From: Bactrocera neohumeralis
Lineage: Eukaryota > Arthropoda > Insecta > Diptera > Tephritidae
Length of the DNA stretch: 64,000 nt
Assembly: GCF_024586455.1 (NCBI RefSeq)
Contig: NW_026089624.1
Coordinates: 12,243,341 to 12,307,340, forward strand
Direction: 5' to 3'
Shown here: positions 54,520-64,000 of the stretch, one piece after another
How the letters are laid out: every line of letters begins with the position of its first letter
Position numbering within the stretch: position 1 is the first letter of the stretch
Notes under the pieces: model-generated
What the model was told of the DNA's origin: nothing
Seen by the model: the letters and a program-made list of their open reading frames with translations, nothing else
Database searches by the model: none
Translations under genes and position numbers: made by a program

Positions 54520-55355
54520 TTACTGCCACGTTGGCATTTTCTTCTTGATGAGAGCGATTGCTCCCACAAAAGTAACGATTTTTCTGGTAATGCGGCGGTA
54601 CATATGTTTACCTTAATAAGATCCCAATTGTGTGTGGGAATATTTTGTGTCGATAGAACCGACAAACAATTTAAAACAGTGGATTCAAGTTTGATGAGAT
54701 CTTCGCTGGTTTCTTTTAGATTTTTAGGCAAGTTCATGAGTATCGTTACTTGCTTGTCGACCAATATTCTCATTTTCATATCTTGATCTTAGAGCTTCCC
54801 AAGCTAAATTGAAATTATTGTCATTCAATGCGAACTGTTTGACTATTACGCCTGCTTGACCTTTAGTTTTGTATCGGAGGTGATACAATTCTTGCGCTTG
54901 TGATAATTTTGGATGGTTTATGTACACGGCTGTAAACATGTGCCGGAAGGACGGCCATTGTTCATAACCTCCATGAAATATTTCCGTATCACATGCTGGC
55001 ACTTTGAGATGAAAGCCTGAACTTGCTTTAGGGCTTGCAATTTTGGTAACTCTACTCTACTGTGGGGAGTAGGTGCAATTGACTTTATAAGTTTTAATTG
55101 ATCTGATATCATTGCTTTTGTGTCTTCATATTGGTCTAAGCAGCTTTCGTATTTGGCGTAAGCCGAGGATTTGAAATTTTCAGGTAGGTCTGAATCATCA
55201 GTTTTTACCATTGCGTCGTATGCAGCTTGGAGGCGTATTCAAAAATTTTCAATAAATTTATTTTTTATTTCTTGTACCGATTCAGAGATGTCCTGAATCG
55301 GCGAAGATTCAAATCGAGTGCAGTATTTAATTAAGCTGTCCCTCTCAGAAATGAA
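54516..55355 (-). pseudogene. BEL2 gag
   Basis: Several frames. The N-terminal text near 55350-55240 (ERDSLIKYCTRFESSPIQ) leads to AYAKYESCLDQYEDTKAMIS at 55211-54918, LPACDTEIFHGGYEQWPSFR with HMFTAVYINHPKLSQAQELY at 55002-54724, and LLVDKQVTILMNLPKNLKET at 54779-54516. The W-x-F-x2-F-x7-NP block is the BEL capsid signature. A TGA near 55238 and two shifts break it. Confidence 0.8.
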
Positions 55356-55356
55356 T

Positions 55357-55747
55357 TTAATATACATGTTTAAATGAGTTAAGCATCCACCCCCCCTCTA
55401 CCCGGTAAAACTGGTGCATCCTAATACTACAGTGCAATTCACCACAGCAGATGACACTACAGCACAACTCAACACATTTGTACGCCAACCCACTTAACAA
55501 AAAGGCTGGGCAAAAGGATTGCGGACACATTCGTTCTTGGAACATTCGCTTCTACACTGCGCCGCGTCGACAACTTTAAACACAATTCGATCTAAGCAAT
55601 TCAATCCATACGGGCCGCAAATCAACTTTCGCTGAGACACTGTGCCGCCACTCTAACGGGACAAATCTTCTCGACCTCCATCCGCGAGAACTCGATCGCC
55701 AGCTCCAGCAAGTCGGAACTGGATTCGCACCACCCCGTTTGTCGCCA
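55357..55747. other. BEL2 leader
   Basis: Between the candidate primer site at 55735-55747 and the first gag codons. Contains no gene. The CCACCCCCCCTCTACCC run near 55386 is notable for being C-rich in an AT-rich window. Confidence 0.5.
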
Positions 55748-55882
55748 CTTATTTTAATTAACATTAAATTGTGCAACATTTCTAATTTTAAAAATTATAA
55801 TTCCGTTGTTAAGATTGTCACAATACAGACAACATTTATTTCTTATCAAACATAAATTTCGTATACTTGTGTACAATGTACA
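55748..55882 (+). repeat. LTR remnant of uncertain orientation
   Basis: Could be the U5 side of BEL2 on the minus strand (ending beside TGGCGAC) or the end of a plus-strand LTR (ending TGTACA beside TGGTCCTTCGAGCC). Both primer-site contexts are present at its two ends, so it is probably a join of two LTR remnants. Confidence 0.45.
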
Positions 55883-55896
55883 TGGTCCTTCGAGCC
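55883..55896 (+). promoter_or_regulatory. BEL-type primer-binding site, plus strand
   Basis: TGGTCCTTCGAGCC directly after TGTACA; sister site on the minus strand at 59249-59262. Confidence 0.7.
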
Positions 55897-56715
55897 AAAA
55901 AGAACGGCACATTGGTGAAACGTTACAAAAACAAAAAAAATATAAACATATATATGTATATTAGGATTATATATATGTATATATATATATATATATATTT
56001 AAGTACATATATATGTAAAAACAATAAAAAAAAAACGGTTTTACATATGAAAATAGTGCAGTGACACCAAGAAAAATATATCAGAACGAAGTGGCACGAA
56101 ATCTACATACATACATACATGCATACATTTTTGTATATGACAAGCCAAAAAGTGTGGTGTAAGAAAAAAAATTAAATTAACAACCGGAAAACAGTGCATT
56201 GAAATAATATAATAATAATAATACATACTAAAGCTAACATATGTGCAAAATTGTGATAACTCCAAATTAACAAACCAAGCATTAACCGAAAGTGGGTGCA
56301 AACTAACATATACAATACGGGCGCGAACTCTTAATAAACAAATGAATAAAATAGCCAAAATACAAATAAAACAAAAGTGAAAGAAAAACTAACGAACACA
56401 ACAAGCGGATCGCCGGCGTTGGAAGGAACTCCCACTCATACAAACAAGGAATCACACCACTTTTCACGAAAATCCAAACACAAAGCCCCTGAGGAAAATC
56501 AGAGTGAGTGTATCCATTCCACTTTAGATTTTATTAATTATGTATGTATATAAGTATGTATGTAAAGTTGCACGAACGGTCGATTTAAAAGAACCGATAG
56601 AAATCAAACCCGTTTAATAAAAACGGTTAGTAAAAGTCCTAATCGGCGGGAAATTTAAGTACCGATACAAACCAATACGGTAAATAATATACATATATGT
56701 ATATATATCCACAGC

Positions 56716-56751
<36 letters not shown>

Positions 56752-57207
56752 TTTTTATCATGTATTTTTCAGTAACTCACCGTTACTGCAAATTACCTTT
56801 TTTCATATTTTCGCACGCACTCACCTTCACGATCACCACAAAATTTGTTTTGTAAAAAATGAAAATGTCGAATTGGTTTAAAATGGGTATACGTATATGT
56901 ATGTATTATAAGGATCGGTGTACAATTTTAATGTTAACGTTATAAATTAGGTAAAAAATGTTTATAACTCCGACACTATGAACTGCCGAAAAACTAGGAA
57001 CTGGAAAAAACGCTCATTCGAGATGTTTGCACACGCGTGCCGGGTGCTGTAAAAGGTCGAAGCGAAGTGAGTTGCTGATCTCCTTTTAGTTCCTTTTTTC
57101 TCCCTTTGTGTGTGGAATCAGCTGGTGTGATGTGGATGGTTGGTGTGGAGTGGAATGTGGATTGTAAGCTCTGATGATTGGTGAGGTGAGTATGGTGACG
57201 GTGCGTG
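55897..57207 (+). other. BEL-type leader, plus strand, with microsatellites
   Basis: After the primer site the text AACGGCACATTGGTGAAA resembles that after the minus-strand site at 59249 (AAGGCAAATTGGTAAAA). No gag follows on this strand. TA/TATG microsatellites lie at 55935-56010, 56520-56565 and 56690-56750. A CAG-GTGAGT-like donor context (CAGAGTGAGT) is at 56498. The part right of about 57000 belongs to the minus-strand copy. Confidence 0.5.
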
Positions 57208-57435
57208 TCAGTGTTGTGAAGTTGAGTTGATGGGGTGTGGTAGTGTGGTGTATGTGTGGATGTCCGGGGGAGGATGCTCATTTATACAATACGAAATGTC
57301 TTTTCCCTTTTTTTGCTTTGTAGCACCTTGCTTCGAGCGTGTAGCTTCTGCAGGTGTACATGGACTTTTGTCATCAGTAATCATTTCTGGAATGCTTAAG
57401 AATTCTGCCTTAGATTCTTTTGAATCTGTGCTCAT
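57208..57435 (-). CDS. Gag N-terminus of a BEL-type element, minus strand
   Basis: ATG at 57435: MSTDSKESKAEFLSIPEMIT, then a Lys-rich EATRSKQGATKQKKGKDISY. 75 codons ending in a Pro/His/Thr-rich tail that continues in another frame to 56994. I infer gag from its place downstream of the leader of the minus-strand primer site at 59249 and from its basic character; there is no diagnostic domain. Further gag text is missing. It could equally be a chance frame, so confidence is low to medium. Confidence 0.4.
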   Translation of the reverse strand: MSTDSKESKAEFLSIPEMITDDKSPCTPAEATRSKQGATKQKKGKDISYCINEHPPPDIHTYTTLPHPINSTSQH

Positions 57436-57471
57436 TCAGAAAATTTGAATTAATAAAATATATATGTATAT

Positions 57472-57480
57472 ATGTATATT
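57472..57480. repeat. LINE D target-site duplication, left
   Basis: ATGTATATT, identical to 57952-57960, although the surrounding TATG microsatellite could give this by chance. Confidence 0.65.
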
Positions 57481-57951
57481 GTCATATACATAATTCCCGT
57501 CCTGCTATATGGTGCAGAGGCTTGGGCGATGACAGCAACCGATGAGTCGACGTTACGAGTTTTCGAGAGAAAAATTCTGCGGAAGATTTATGGTCCTTTG
57601 CGCATTGGCCACGGCGAATATCGCATCCGATTGAACGATGAGCTGTACGAGATATATGACGACATTGACATAGTTCAGCGAATTAAAAGACAGCGGCTAC
57701 GCTGGCTAGGTCATGTTGTCCGGATGGATGAAAACACTCCAGCTCTGAAAGTATTCGACGCAGTACCCGCCGGGGGAAGCAGAGGAAGAGGAAGACCTCC
57801 ACTCCGTTGGAAGGACCAAGTGGAGAAGGACCTGGCTTCGCTTGGAATATCCAATTGGCGCCACGCAGCGAAAAGAAGAAACGACTGGCGCGCTGTTGTT
57901 AACTCGGCTATAATCGCGTAAGCGGTGTCTACGCCAATTAAGAAGAAGAAG
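57481..57951 (+). mobile_element. RTE LINE copy D, 5'-truncated
   Basis: 471-bp 3' fragment ending in the AAG tail, flanked by ATGTATATT. Starts at the LINE segment GTC-CATAATTCCCGTCC. Very similar to copies B and C, without lesions, so a recent arrival. Confidence 0.92.
57496..57921 (+). CDS. C-terminal part of RTE LINE protein (copy D)
   Basis: Unbroken from IPVLLYGAEAWAMTATDEST through RVFERKILRKIYGPLRIGHG, IQRIKRQRLRWLGHVVRMDE-type text, PAGGSRGRGRPPLRWKDQVE to the natural stop after VVNSAIIA at 57921. Contains none of the catalytic part. It sits in the leader of a BEL-type element and has no start of its own; the first in-frame ATG-like codon lies in flanking microsatellite. Confidence 0.85.
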   Translation, partial: PVLLYGAEAWAMTATDESTLRVFERKILRKIYGPLRIGHGEYRIRLNDELYEIYDDIDIVQRIKRQRLRWLGHVVRMDENTPALKVFDAVPAGGSRGRGRPPLRWKDQVEKDLASLGISNWRHAAKRRNDWRAVVNSAIIA

Positions 57952-57960
57952 ATGTATATT
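57952..57960. repeat. LINE D target-site duplication, right
   Basis: ATGTATATT, partner of 57472-57480. Confidence 0.65.
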
Positions 57961-59248
57961 TTATTATAATAGAGAAATGTGGTACCGATAACTCTTTTCA
58001 ATAAATAAGAGTTGTTATTTCCGAAAAATTGGACTAGTAAAATATAGATGTAACCGAAAGCTCTTTTCAATAAATAAGAGCTGTTATTTCCGAAAAAGAA
58101 TTTAAGAATGCTTTTATCGCTTTTATTGCTCGCGTTTGTATTCACTTGCGTTTTTTGTATTTTTTTTTCTGAAAAAATATGTTTCTCGGTTTTATCCGTA
58201 TGCCCTTGTATCAGCGCGCACTGAAACTAGGTCAATATCCTTTGTATGTACATACGTGTGGATGTTATGTGCATATAATGTGCGTTAAATGAAATATGTG
58301 CAATTATGCTTGTTCTTGTTTAACAAGGAACAAGAAAATGCTCGGAAATCGCCAAATTGGACTTTCAATATTTGTATGTATGTACAGAGGTAATTAGTAT
58401 GAAATTTTTAATTCTTTCAACTAATGTAGTTTGATTTTCCGCACCATTTATTTAATTTCTTATTTTGTCTTCTTTACTTGTATCCTATGTTTATAGGTAT
58501 ACAAGCATTTGAAAATTTACGGCAATATATACAATACTTCGCGCTTATATATTCGCTGTTAGAAATATGCGCTAAGGCGCTAATGTATATATTTATATAC
58601 ATATGTATGTATTAGGGTGCTTCAAAAAAAATTTTCAACTCTTACCCCCTCAAATATTATGATATGATAAAAATCAAATGTGGAATGGATACACTCTCTT
58701 TGATTTTCCTCAAGGGTTTTGGAGAGATGTATGTACATATGCCAGAATCGGCAGAATCGGATGCGTGTGTGCTTTCTGTTGTTCTACTGTTGCTGAGTCG
58801 CTCCTATTCCGCTGTTCCGATGTGTTGGTCTTTATTTTAGTTTTAGTTTTATTATATATTAATTTAAATGATTTTTTAAGTTTCGCGCCCGTTTTTATTT
58901 TGTTAGTAAAGATTGAATTGTTTTGTTGTTTTTGTTGTTGGTGGTTTTGTATTAGTTTTCACTGTTTCGTTTTTCCTTTTTCCTTTTGTTTTTGCACTTG
59001 TATATACTTCACTGCACTTTTATTTGGTTATTTGGGTGACCGCACTTTCAATTTCACTTTTTTTTTGATTTGTGTTCTAGCACCAAAATATTGCTTTGTA
59101 TGTATGTTTTGTAAATATGTGTGTATATACATATAATGTATTTATTATAAATATATTTTTTTCTTTTTTGTGTCACTCACATTTGAAGATTTCTGTATGT
59201 TTTGTGTCACTGTACTTCACTTTCTTTTACCAATTTGCCTTTCTGTAT
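57961..59248 (-). other. BEL-type leader, minus strand
   Basis: Non-coding: two 45-bp repeats with AAGAG/CTCTT hairpins around AATAAA (57984-58027 and 58052-58096), then AT-rich and T-rich text to the primer site. The 152-codon plus-strand frame at 58678-59136 is rich in Phe, Cys and Val, as T-rich DNA gives, and I do not regard it as a gene. Confidence 0.55.
57984..58096. repeat. Two hairpin repeats with AATAAA in the loop
   Basis: 57984-58027 and 58052-58096 share CTCTTTTCAATAAATAAGAG followed by a C/T change and GTTATTTCCGAAAAA. CTCTT pairs with AAGAG. Confidence 0.75.
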
Positions 59249-59262
59249 GGCTCGAAGGACCA
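59249..59262 (-). promoter_or_regulatory. BEL-type primer-binding site, minus strand
   Basis: Complement reads TGGTCCTTCGAGCC, directly after ATAACA of the minus-strand LTR. Opposite orientation to 55883-55896. Confidence 0.7.
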
Positions 59263-59520
59263 TGTTATAAAAGTGCACTCACCTGTTATTTCTTCACTTC
59301 ACCACTAATATCAAGAATGCAATAAATACCGGAAAAAGGGGGGTTTATCTCTCCTTGTGGATGGTTTTATTTAACCAATTGAAAATAAATACATACACGT
59401 TTTTTTTTAGTTAAGGTTAACTATTTAATAAGTTGGTTTCGCAAAAAGATTGCAGCGGATAGAAGCGGGACGTGCAACCGTATGACCGATCGATGCTAGT
59501 GTCGTAGAACGAACTGAATC
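59263..59520 (-). repeat. BEL-type LTR (5' on the minus strand)
   Basis: Ends at the primer site; matches the remnant at 45673-46465 in order and strand. AATAAA is present on the minus strand (CAATTGGTTAAATAAAACC). Upper border uncertain; 59520-59710 is a GTG/TGG-rich stretch resembling 57040-57290. Confidence 0.65.
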
Positions 59521-60211
59521 TGTTCATCGGTCCTTCTTTATCCCCGTTGGTGCTGAATCGGATGGTGTGATTGTGGTTGGTGTACATGTGTGTAGGTGTC
59601 GGTGTGTGGTGCTCTCGTCAGTAGTGTAGAATGTGGGTTGTAAGCGTAATGTGGTGAGTGTGGTGAAGGTTGCGTGGCGATTGAGTGTGTGTGTTGAGGT
59701 CATTTATACAGATGTATTGCATACAATTATGGGGCTCTGCCTGCGAAACTTCTACTCTTTACTGGCGTAGAAACCGCTTACACGGTTATAGCCGAGTTAC
59801 CAACAGCGCGCCAGTCGTTTCTTCTTTCAATTAGAGATTCCAACCGAAGCCAGGTCCTTCTCCACCTGATCCCTCCAATGGAGTTAAGGTCTTCCTCTGC
59901 TTCCCCCTGTGGGTACTGCGTCGAATACTTTCAGAGCTGGAATCTTTTCGTTCATACGTATGATATGACCAGACAGCGTAGCCACTGATTTTTCACATAG
60001 CATTCACATAGCAGAACGGGAACAATGGGTGACTCATAGAGTTTTGTTTTTGTTCGTCGAGAGAGGGCATTACTTCTCAATTGCCTACTTAGTCCGAAGT
60101 AGCACCTGTTGGCAAGAACTATTCCGAGTTGGTGTTGTTGCTGGTGTTGATACAGGTTCCAAGATAGACGAAATTATCTACGACTTCGACTGTCAGCAGT
60201 GACGTGGGAAC

Positions 60212-60773
60212 CAGAGAACTGCAACGAGTAATACATTTTTGTGTATACTTAAGTACTGATACGTTACTCTGTCTGATTCTGTCACTTCGGTTCATGTACA
60301 CGAAGCGTACCGTTTGTCTTCAAACCAGCGATAGAAAACAAATTTAAATCACTAGCGATCAGCTTATGCCTGATATGTTTATGAATGTTTGCATTAGCAG
60401 CAAATACCCGAAGTGATACAAACTAATGCTTCATTGATTGAAATGATCGACGGCGTTCGGTCTGTATATCATCCCCTAAACAATGCACTTCTGTTCATTA
60501 TCAAATACATAGGTTTGTATACACATGTATGAATGTATATACATATGTTATATGTATGTATAATGGAAATTCCATAGAGCACATACATACAACAAATGTA
60601 TGTATATAATGTATGATGTTTACGAAAACATTGTTCGTGTTGAATCAGAGCAGCTGACGCCGGCGGCTACTCGAATTGATAAACAATGTTGTCTATGCTG
60701 AACTGAATTGATTTGATTGTGTTTTTGGCACGACTATTCGTTCTGATTCTATAATACTCGTTGCAGCTCTCTG
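60212..60773. mobile_element. hAT-type MITE, 562 bp
   Basis: Ends CAGAGAACTGCAACGAGTAA and complement CAGAGAGCTGCAACGAGTAT. Flanks GTGGGAAC (60204-60211) and GTAGGACC (60774-60781) differ at two of eight bases, as in an aged 8-bp duplication. Interior non-coding. It splits LINE E. Confidence 0.8.
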
Positions 60774-61214
60774 GTAGGACCTAGTAGCGAGTGCAACGAC
60801 TGTTTGTTTGATGACAGGAGATATTTCGTCTTTTCCTTCCCCAGCAGTTATTGAAGTCAATGATATCGATAACATATCTATATATTTAGTTCTGTAGCTC
60901 GAGTTACTTTCTACAAGAGTGGATTGAAAAAATCGCACAAAAGCGAATCAACTTGTCTGAAACCTCGTTTGGTATCGAACGGCTAGAAAAGGTCCTGGTA
61001 TTACTTTTGCGGCGATAACAAACTCACACATGGCGACATAAAAGCAGCTCCTTTCGTGCTGCCAAAAGCAGTTTTGTAATCGACGAAGTGGTGGTGAGTG
61101 TCGATTTATTTTTCAAGGATCTTTTCCAAAATTTGGGGCATAGTAAATATTTGGTCATTTTCTGATTTTCTAGGCCTAAAGTCACACTAATAAGATCAAA
61201 CCAGTTTGTTGATC

Positions 61215-62333
61215 TTATTTAATCCTTAACACATTACGGTTGATTGAACCATATATGCGATGTTTAGAAGACGCACGTGTTGTGGTCGATCGTAACGTTG
61301 CCAGGTAGGCAGTCTGTTTTCTCTCCACAGCGACATCGTGCAAGATGTTTTGCATTTTCTGAAAACCAATGGTTTTGGTTGCAGCTGTACGTAAGGAGCT
61401 TGAAATGTCGTCCCACAGTTCCCTCGTACAGAGTTGTTGACGAGTGCTCTCAGAGAGCAGAAGTGCAAGTTGATTAGAAAATCGTTCGGCTGCCTGTTGT
61501 GATTGCAGCTTCTCGACTTCGAAGCTTCTTTTTTTGACGTGCGTTTTTTGCTGCACAGAGGCGGGTGCGTATCTTGGCTGCAACAAGTCGATGTTAGGGC
61601 CGGTCGATATTAGGACCTCGGAGCGTACGCACATCTAAAGCACTGGAGACATGTCTTTTGTCCATCAAAACATAATCAATCTGGTTGGTGGATTTTCGAT
61701 CCGGAGACTGCCAGTTGGGTTGGTGAATTTTCTTATGTTGGAATCTAATACTACAGATAACCTTATTTCGGGCCCCGGCGAAGTCGATCAACCTCAACCC
61801 ATCACGAGATGTTACCTAGTGTTCCCTGGCGTTCAGTTCGCCAAGCAGAACTTTGGTATCGTGGCGGGGGTAACTCTCAAAGGTGCGATCCAAGTGCCCA
61901 TAGAAGGCATCTTTGCTCACATTATTCTGCTCTTCCGTCAGGGCGTGGGAGCAAATCAGCGATATGTTGAAGAACTTCACTTTGATTCGGGTTGTGGATA
62001 AACGTTCATCGGTGTGAATGACAGTACTCGCTGACGGAGTCTCACTCCCACCACGAATTCCACACCAAATTTGCGCTCCTTTATATGACCAGTGTAGTAA
62101 ATGCCACAAGAACATACTCGCCTCAGTCCTTGACCCGTCCATCGCATTTGTTGAACGGTGATGATGTCAGCCTTCACTCTAACGAGAACATCAACCAGCT
62201 GTGCAGCGACACCTCCCCACTTAATGGACCGTACATTCCAAGTACATGCCCTCAAATCATAATTTTTAATTCGTTTGCCATGGTCGTCATCAAAAGGGGA
62301 ATCCCTTAAACGAGGCTGTTTATACTTTTTCAT
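61215..62333 (-). pseudogene. Endonuclease of LINE E
   Basis: Pieces: 62333-61977 from MKKYKQPRLRDSPFDDDHGK through VRSIKWGGVAAQLVDVLVRV and VQQMRWTGQGLRR (Gln where other copies have the metal-binding Glu), 62142-61816 with SLICSHALTEEQNN and LLGELNAR (Glu for Asp), 61797-61594 with FQHKKIHQPNWQSPDRKSTN and VLMDKRHVSSALDVRTLRG, then 61634-61215 with the post-endonuclease helical linker SQQAAERFSNQLALLLSEST. The SDHYLV block is lost to a deletion around 61590. Changed catalytic residues and breaks show long inactivity. Confidence 0.85.
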
Positions 62334-62609
62334 TGGAGGCGTTTTTTACGTGGCGGGGCCCAAACCCAGCGCACAACCGCATGTAGGTGAAGTTTCACCT
62401 TCTCACTTTAGCTCGCCATCAAACGGATGTTCTTAGGCTATCCAGAGGATATTTGGTCAAAGACCGGAAGTCGTGAGCTACTTGAGACATTTGAAAAATA
62501 ATCGTCTCTGGCCACTCGTAAGTGAATGGCAATCAGAGAACTTTCCTTAGTTGCGTGAACTTTTACACATGACTCCATTCTCCTTCGAATCCAGTAGTCT
62601 TAAAACGCA

Positions 62610-62850
62610 ACGATTCTAATCAAAAATGCTACGAGACCTAAGAGGTGCACTGGGGTACACGCGCAGTGAGAATATACATGGAGATCTTGAAATACCAATG
62701 GTAAACACAAACCGCACTAATCCCCTAGCGAAAAGCAACATGTTAAGAGAGAGTATAAATATAATGCTTACAGCTTATTTAGTTGATAATGCCCAAACCA
62801 TACATCCATAGAATCGAGAAAGCTATAAGAATTAAAAAAAAAAAACATTT
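62610..62850 (+). pseudogene. Jockey-type LINE 3' end with poly(A)
   Basis: 62626-62811 reads LRDLRGALGYTRSENIHGDL and EIPMVNTNRTNPLAKSNM, the C-terminal text of Jockey ORF2 (ITGAPWYVRN-like, RDLxIPTV). A run of A follows at 62836-62848. A 5'-truncated, plus-strand fragment. Confidence 0.55.
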
Positions 62851-62884
62851 TTATTAATATCTATATCTATTTTCAATAATATTT

Positions 62885-64000
62885 TCTTCTTAACTAGCGT
62901 AAACACCGCTTACACGATTACAGCCGAGTTAACAACAGTGCGCGAGTCGTTTCATCTTTCAATTGGAGATGCCAAGCCAAGCCAGGTCCTTCTCCACCTG
63001 GTCTTTCCAATGGAGTGGAGGTCTTCCTCTTTCTCTGACCCCCTGTCTAGTCGAATACTTTCTTTTTGTCATCGTCAATGCCTCTGTACCAAATATTAGG
63101 ACGGGAATAATGAGTGACTTATAGAGTTTTGCCTTTGTTCGTCGAGAGAGGACTTTACTTCTCAATTGTCTACTTAGTCCGAAGTAGCACCTTTTGGCAA
63201 GAGATATCTTGCGCTGGTTTCGAGGCTTACGTTGTTGTTGGTGTTGATGCTGGTTCCAAGATGTACGAAATTATCTACAACTTCGAAGTTATGACTGTCA
63301 ACAGTGATGTGGGAGCCAAGACGCGAGTGCGACGACTGTTTGTTTGTTGACAAGATATATTTCGTCTTGCCCTCGTTCACCACCGAACCCATTTGCTTCG
63401 TTCCCTTGTTCAGTCTGGAGAAAGCAAAACTAACTAACGGCATCTGTATACGCCAGAAGTTTTACACTTTTATAGCAGATTTAACCTGTTTGACTAAGTT
63501 TCGCAGCTCGAACTATTATCCCCAGCAGCAGGTTGAAAAACAAGCACGATAAGAAGTCGGCTCGCCTGAAACATCGTTTGTTATCGAATGGCTAAAAGAG
63601 AGGTCCATCTTTTGGTGTTCCTCAACGTCAGTTTACACAGTCGTATTAGTTGTGCGGAGATACCAACTTCAGACATGGCGACATAAAGGCAGCTGCTTTT
63701 CGTGCTGTCAGAAGCAGCTTTGTAATCGATGAAGAGGTGGTGAGTGTCGTTTTTCGTTTCACGGGTTTTATTCCAAGATTTGGCGCATGGTGAATATTTG
63801 GTCGTTTGTTGACCAGGATTAACGCCACACTTATAAGGTCCAATCAGTTTGTTGACGGTGGGTTTTAATCTTTCACACAATACGCTCTATGGAACCTTAT
63901 GTGCGATGTTTAGGAGACTCATCCTACGGTAGTTGGCGCAGATTGTGGGGTTTCCCTTTTTGTGGATTAGGCAGAGCACACTTAAATTCCAACCGTCGGG
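62885..64000 (-). mobile_element. RTE LINE copy F, runs off the right edge
   Basis: Minus strand from its 3' end at 62885 (CTTCTTAACTAGCG) to the window end. Blocks: RRTKAKLYKSLIIPVLIFGT, GRPPLHWKDQVEKDLAWLGI, FVHLGTSINTNNNVSLET, SRLGSHITVDSHNFEVVD, and RT text HHLFIDYKAASDSTKSSCLY (Ser for the catalytic-region Phe) and ANYR-x-MSLLNIAHK near 63930. The segment with the YADD block is lost to a deletion near 63450. Old, degraded copy; the endonuclease half would lie outside the window. Confidence 0.88.

Larger units (their letters stand above)
51965..55889 (-). mobile_element. BEL/Pao element remnant (BEL2)
   Basis: Minus strand, no close relative of BEL1. From right to left: short LTR remnant (55748-55882), candidate primer site TGGCGACAAACGG (complement of 55735-55747), leader, gag, then RT, RNase H, integrase. 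It stops at 51964 in the integrase where the hAT begins; further integrase and 3' LTR are not recognised. Protease and the start of RT are deleted. Confidence 0.85.
59751..62590 (-). mobile_element. RTE LINE copy E, degraded, with MITE insertion
   Basis: Minus strand. 3' end at 59751 (GGCGTAGAAACCGCTTACAC near 59764), 5' end near 62590 shared with copy B. Full-length in outline but with large deletions (for example between RT and the C-terminal part, near 59990) and many frameshifts. EN blocks at 61595-62333 (VQQMRWTGQGLRR, NQIDYVLMDKRH) and 61215-61634 are readable. It is clearly older than copies B, C and D. Confidence 0.88.

Noticed and set aside
55976..56750. TA-rich tracts as a replication origin or centromeric signal
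   Set aside because: Ordinary dinucleotide microsatellites common in fly DNA.
58678..59136. 152-codon Phe/Cys-rich frame that looks like a membrane protein
   Set aside because: T-rich DNA yields such proteins in any frame; it lies in the minus-strand leader of a BEL-type element.

Overview
This 64-kb window looks like insect, most likely dipteran, repeat-rich DNA. Every recognisable coding sequence belongs to a transposable element (TE) or its remnant. I found no convincing host gene, tRNA, rRNA or CRISPR array. The evidence for a fly is AT-rich spacer full of TATG/ACATA microsatellite, the mix of BEL/Pao, errantivirus-like Gypsy, Jockey, LOA, mariner, Tc1, hAT, Merlin, PIF/Harbinger and Helitron pieces, and at least seven pieces of one RTE-like LINE of a type I remember from tephritid fruit flies. 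That last point is recollection, not a search.

Layout. 1-549: start of an unnamed TE-type protein. 655-3660: RTE LINE copy A, minus strand. 4112-12514: a complete BEL/Pao element on the minus strand with 595-bp LTRs, a GTTCC target duplication and an F-type envelope gene; every gene in it is broken. 12717-20150: PIF/Harbinger territory (TAA flanks, transposase remnant, MADF gene) containing a Jockey LINE, a mariner, a hAT remnant and a SAP-domain gag remnant. 20930-26150: a second unnamed transposase-like gene, split by RTE copy B. 26151-26793: an inverted-repeat element. 26820-33672: an errantivirus-like Gypsy element with RTE copy C in its gag. 33673-36440: Helitron helicase, RTE scrap and LOA-type LINE. 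37090-39400: BED-finger hAT with a 56-bp minisatellite. 39401-42864: mostly non-coding. 42866-44547: Tc1 element. 45254-46465: two MITEs and a BEL LTR remnant. 46473-51964: hAT carrying a complete Merlin element. 51965-59500: remnants of several BEL/Pao elements, two of them head to head, with RTE copy D inside. 59751-64000: degraded RTE copies E and F, a hAT MITE and a Jockey tail.

How it fits together. Nothing here forms an operon or pathway; the organising principle is nested insertion. Clear target duplications date several events: LINE B entered the unnamed transposase gene, LINE C entered the Gypsy gag, Merlin entered the hAT, hAT MITEs entered a BEL LTR and LINE E, and LINE D entered a BEL leader. 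Elements lie on both strands, many are broken by single stops or frameshifts, and deletions have removed catalytic segments (BEL1 integrase, BEL2 protease to RT, Harbinger first aspartate, mariner core). This pattern suits pericentromeric heterochromatin or a piRNA-cluster-like region, but the sequence alone cannot prove that.
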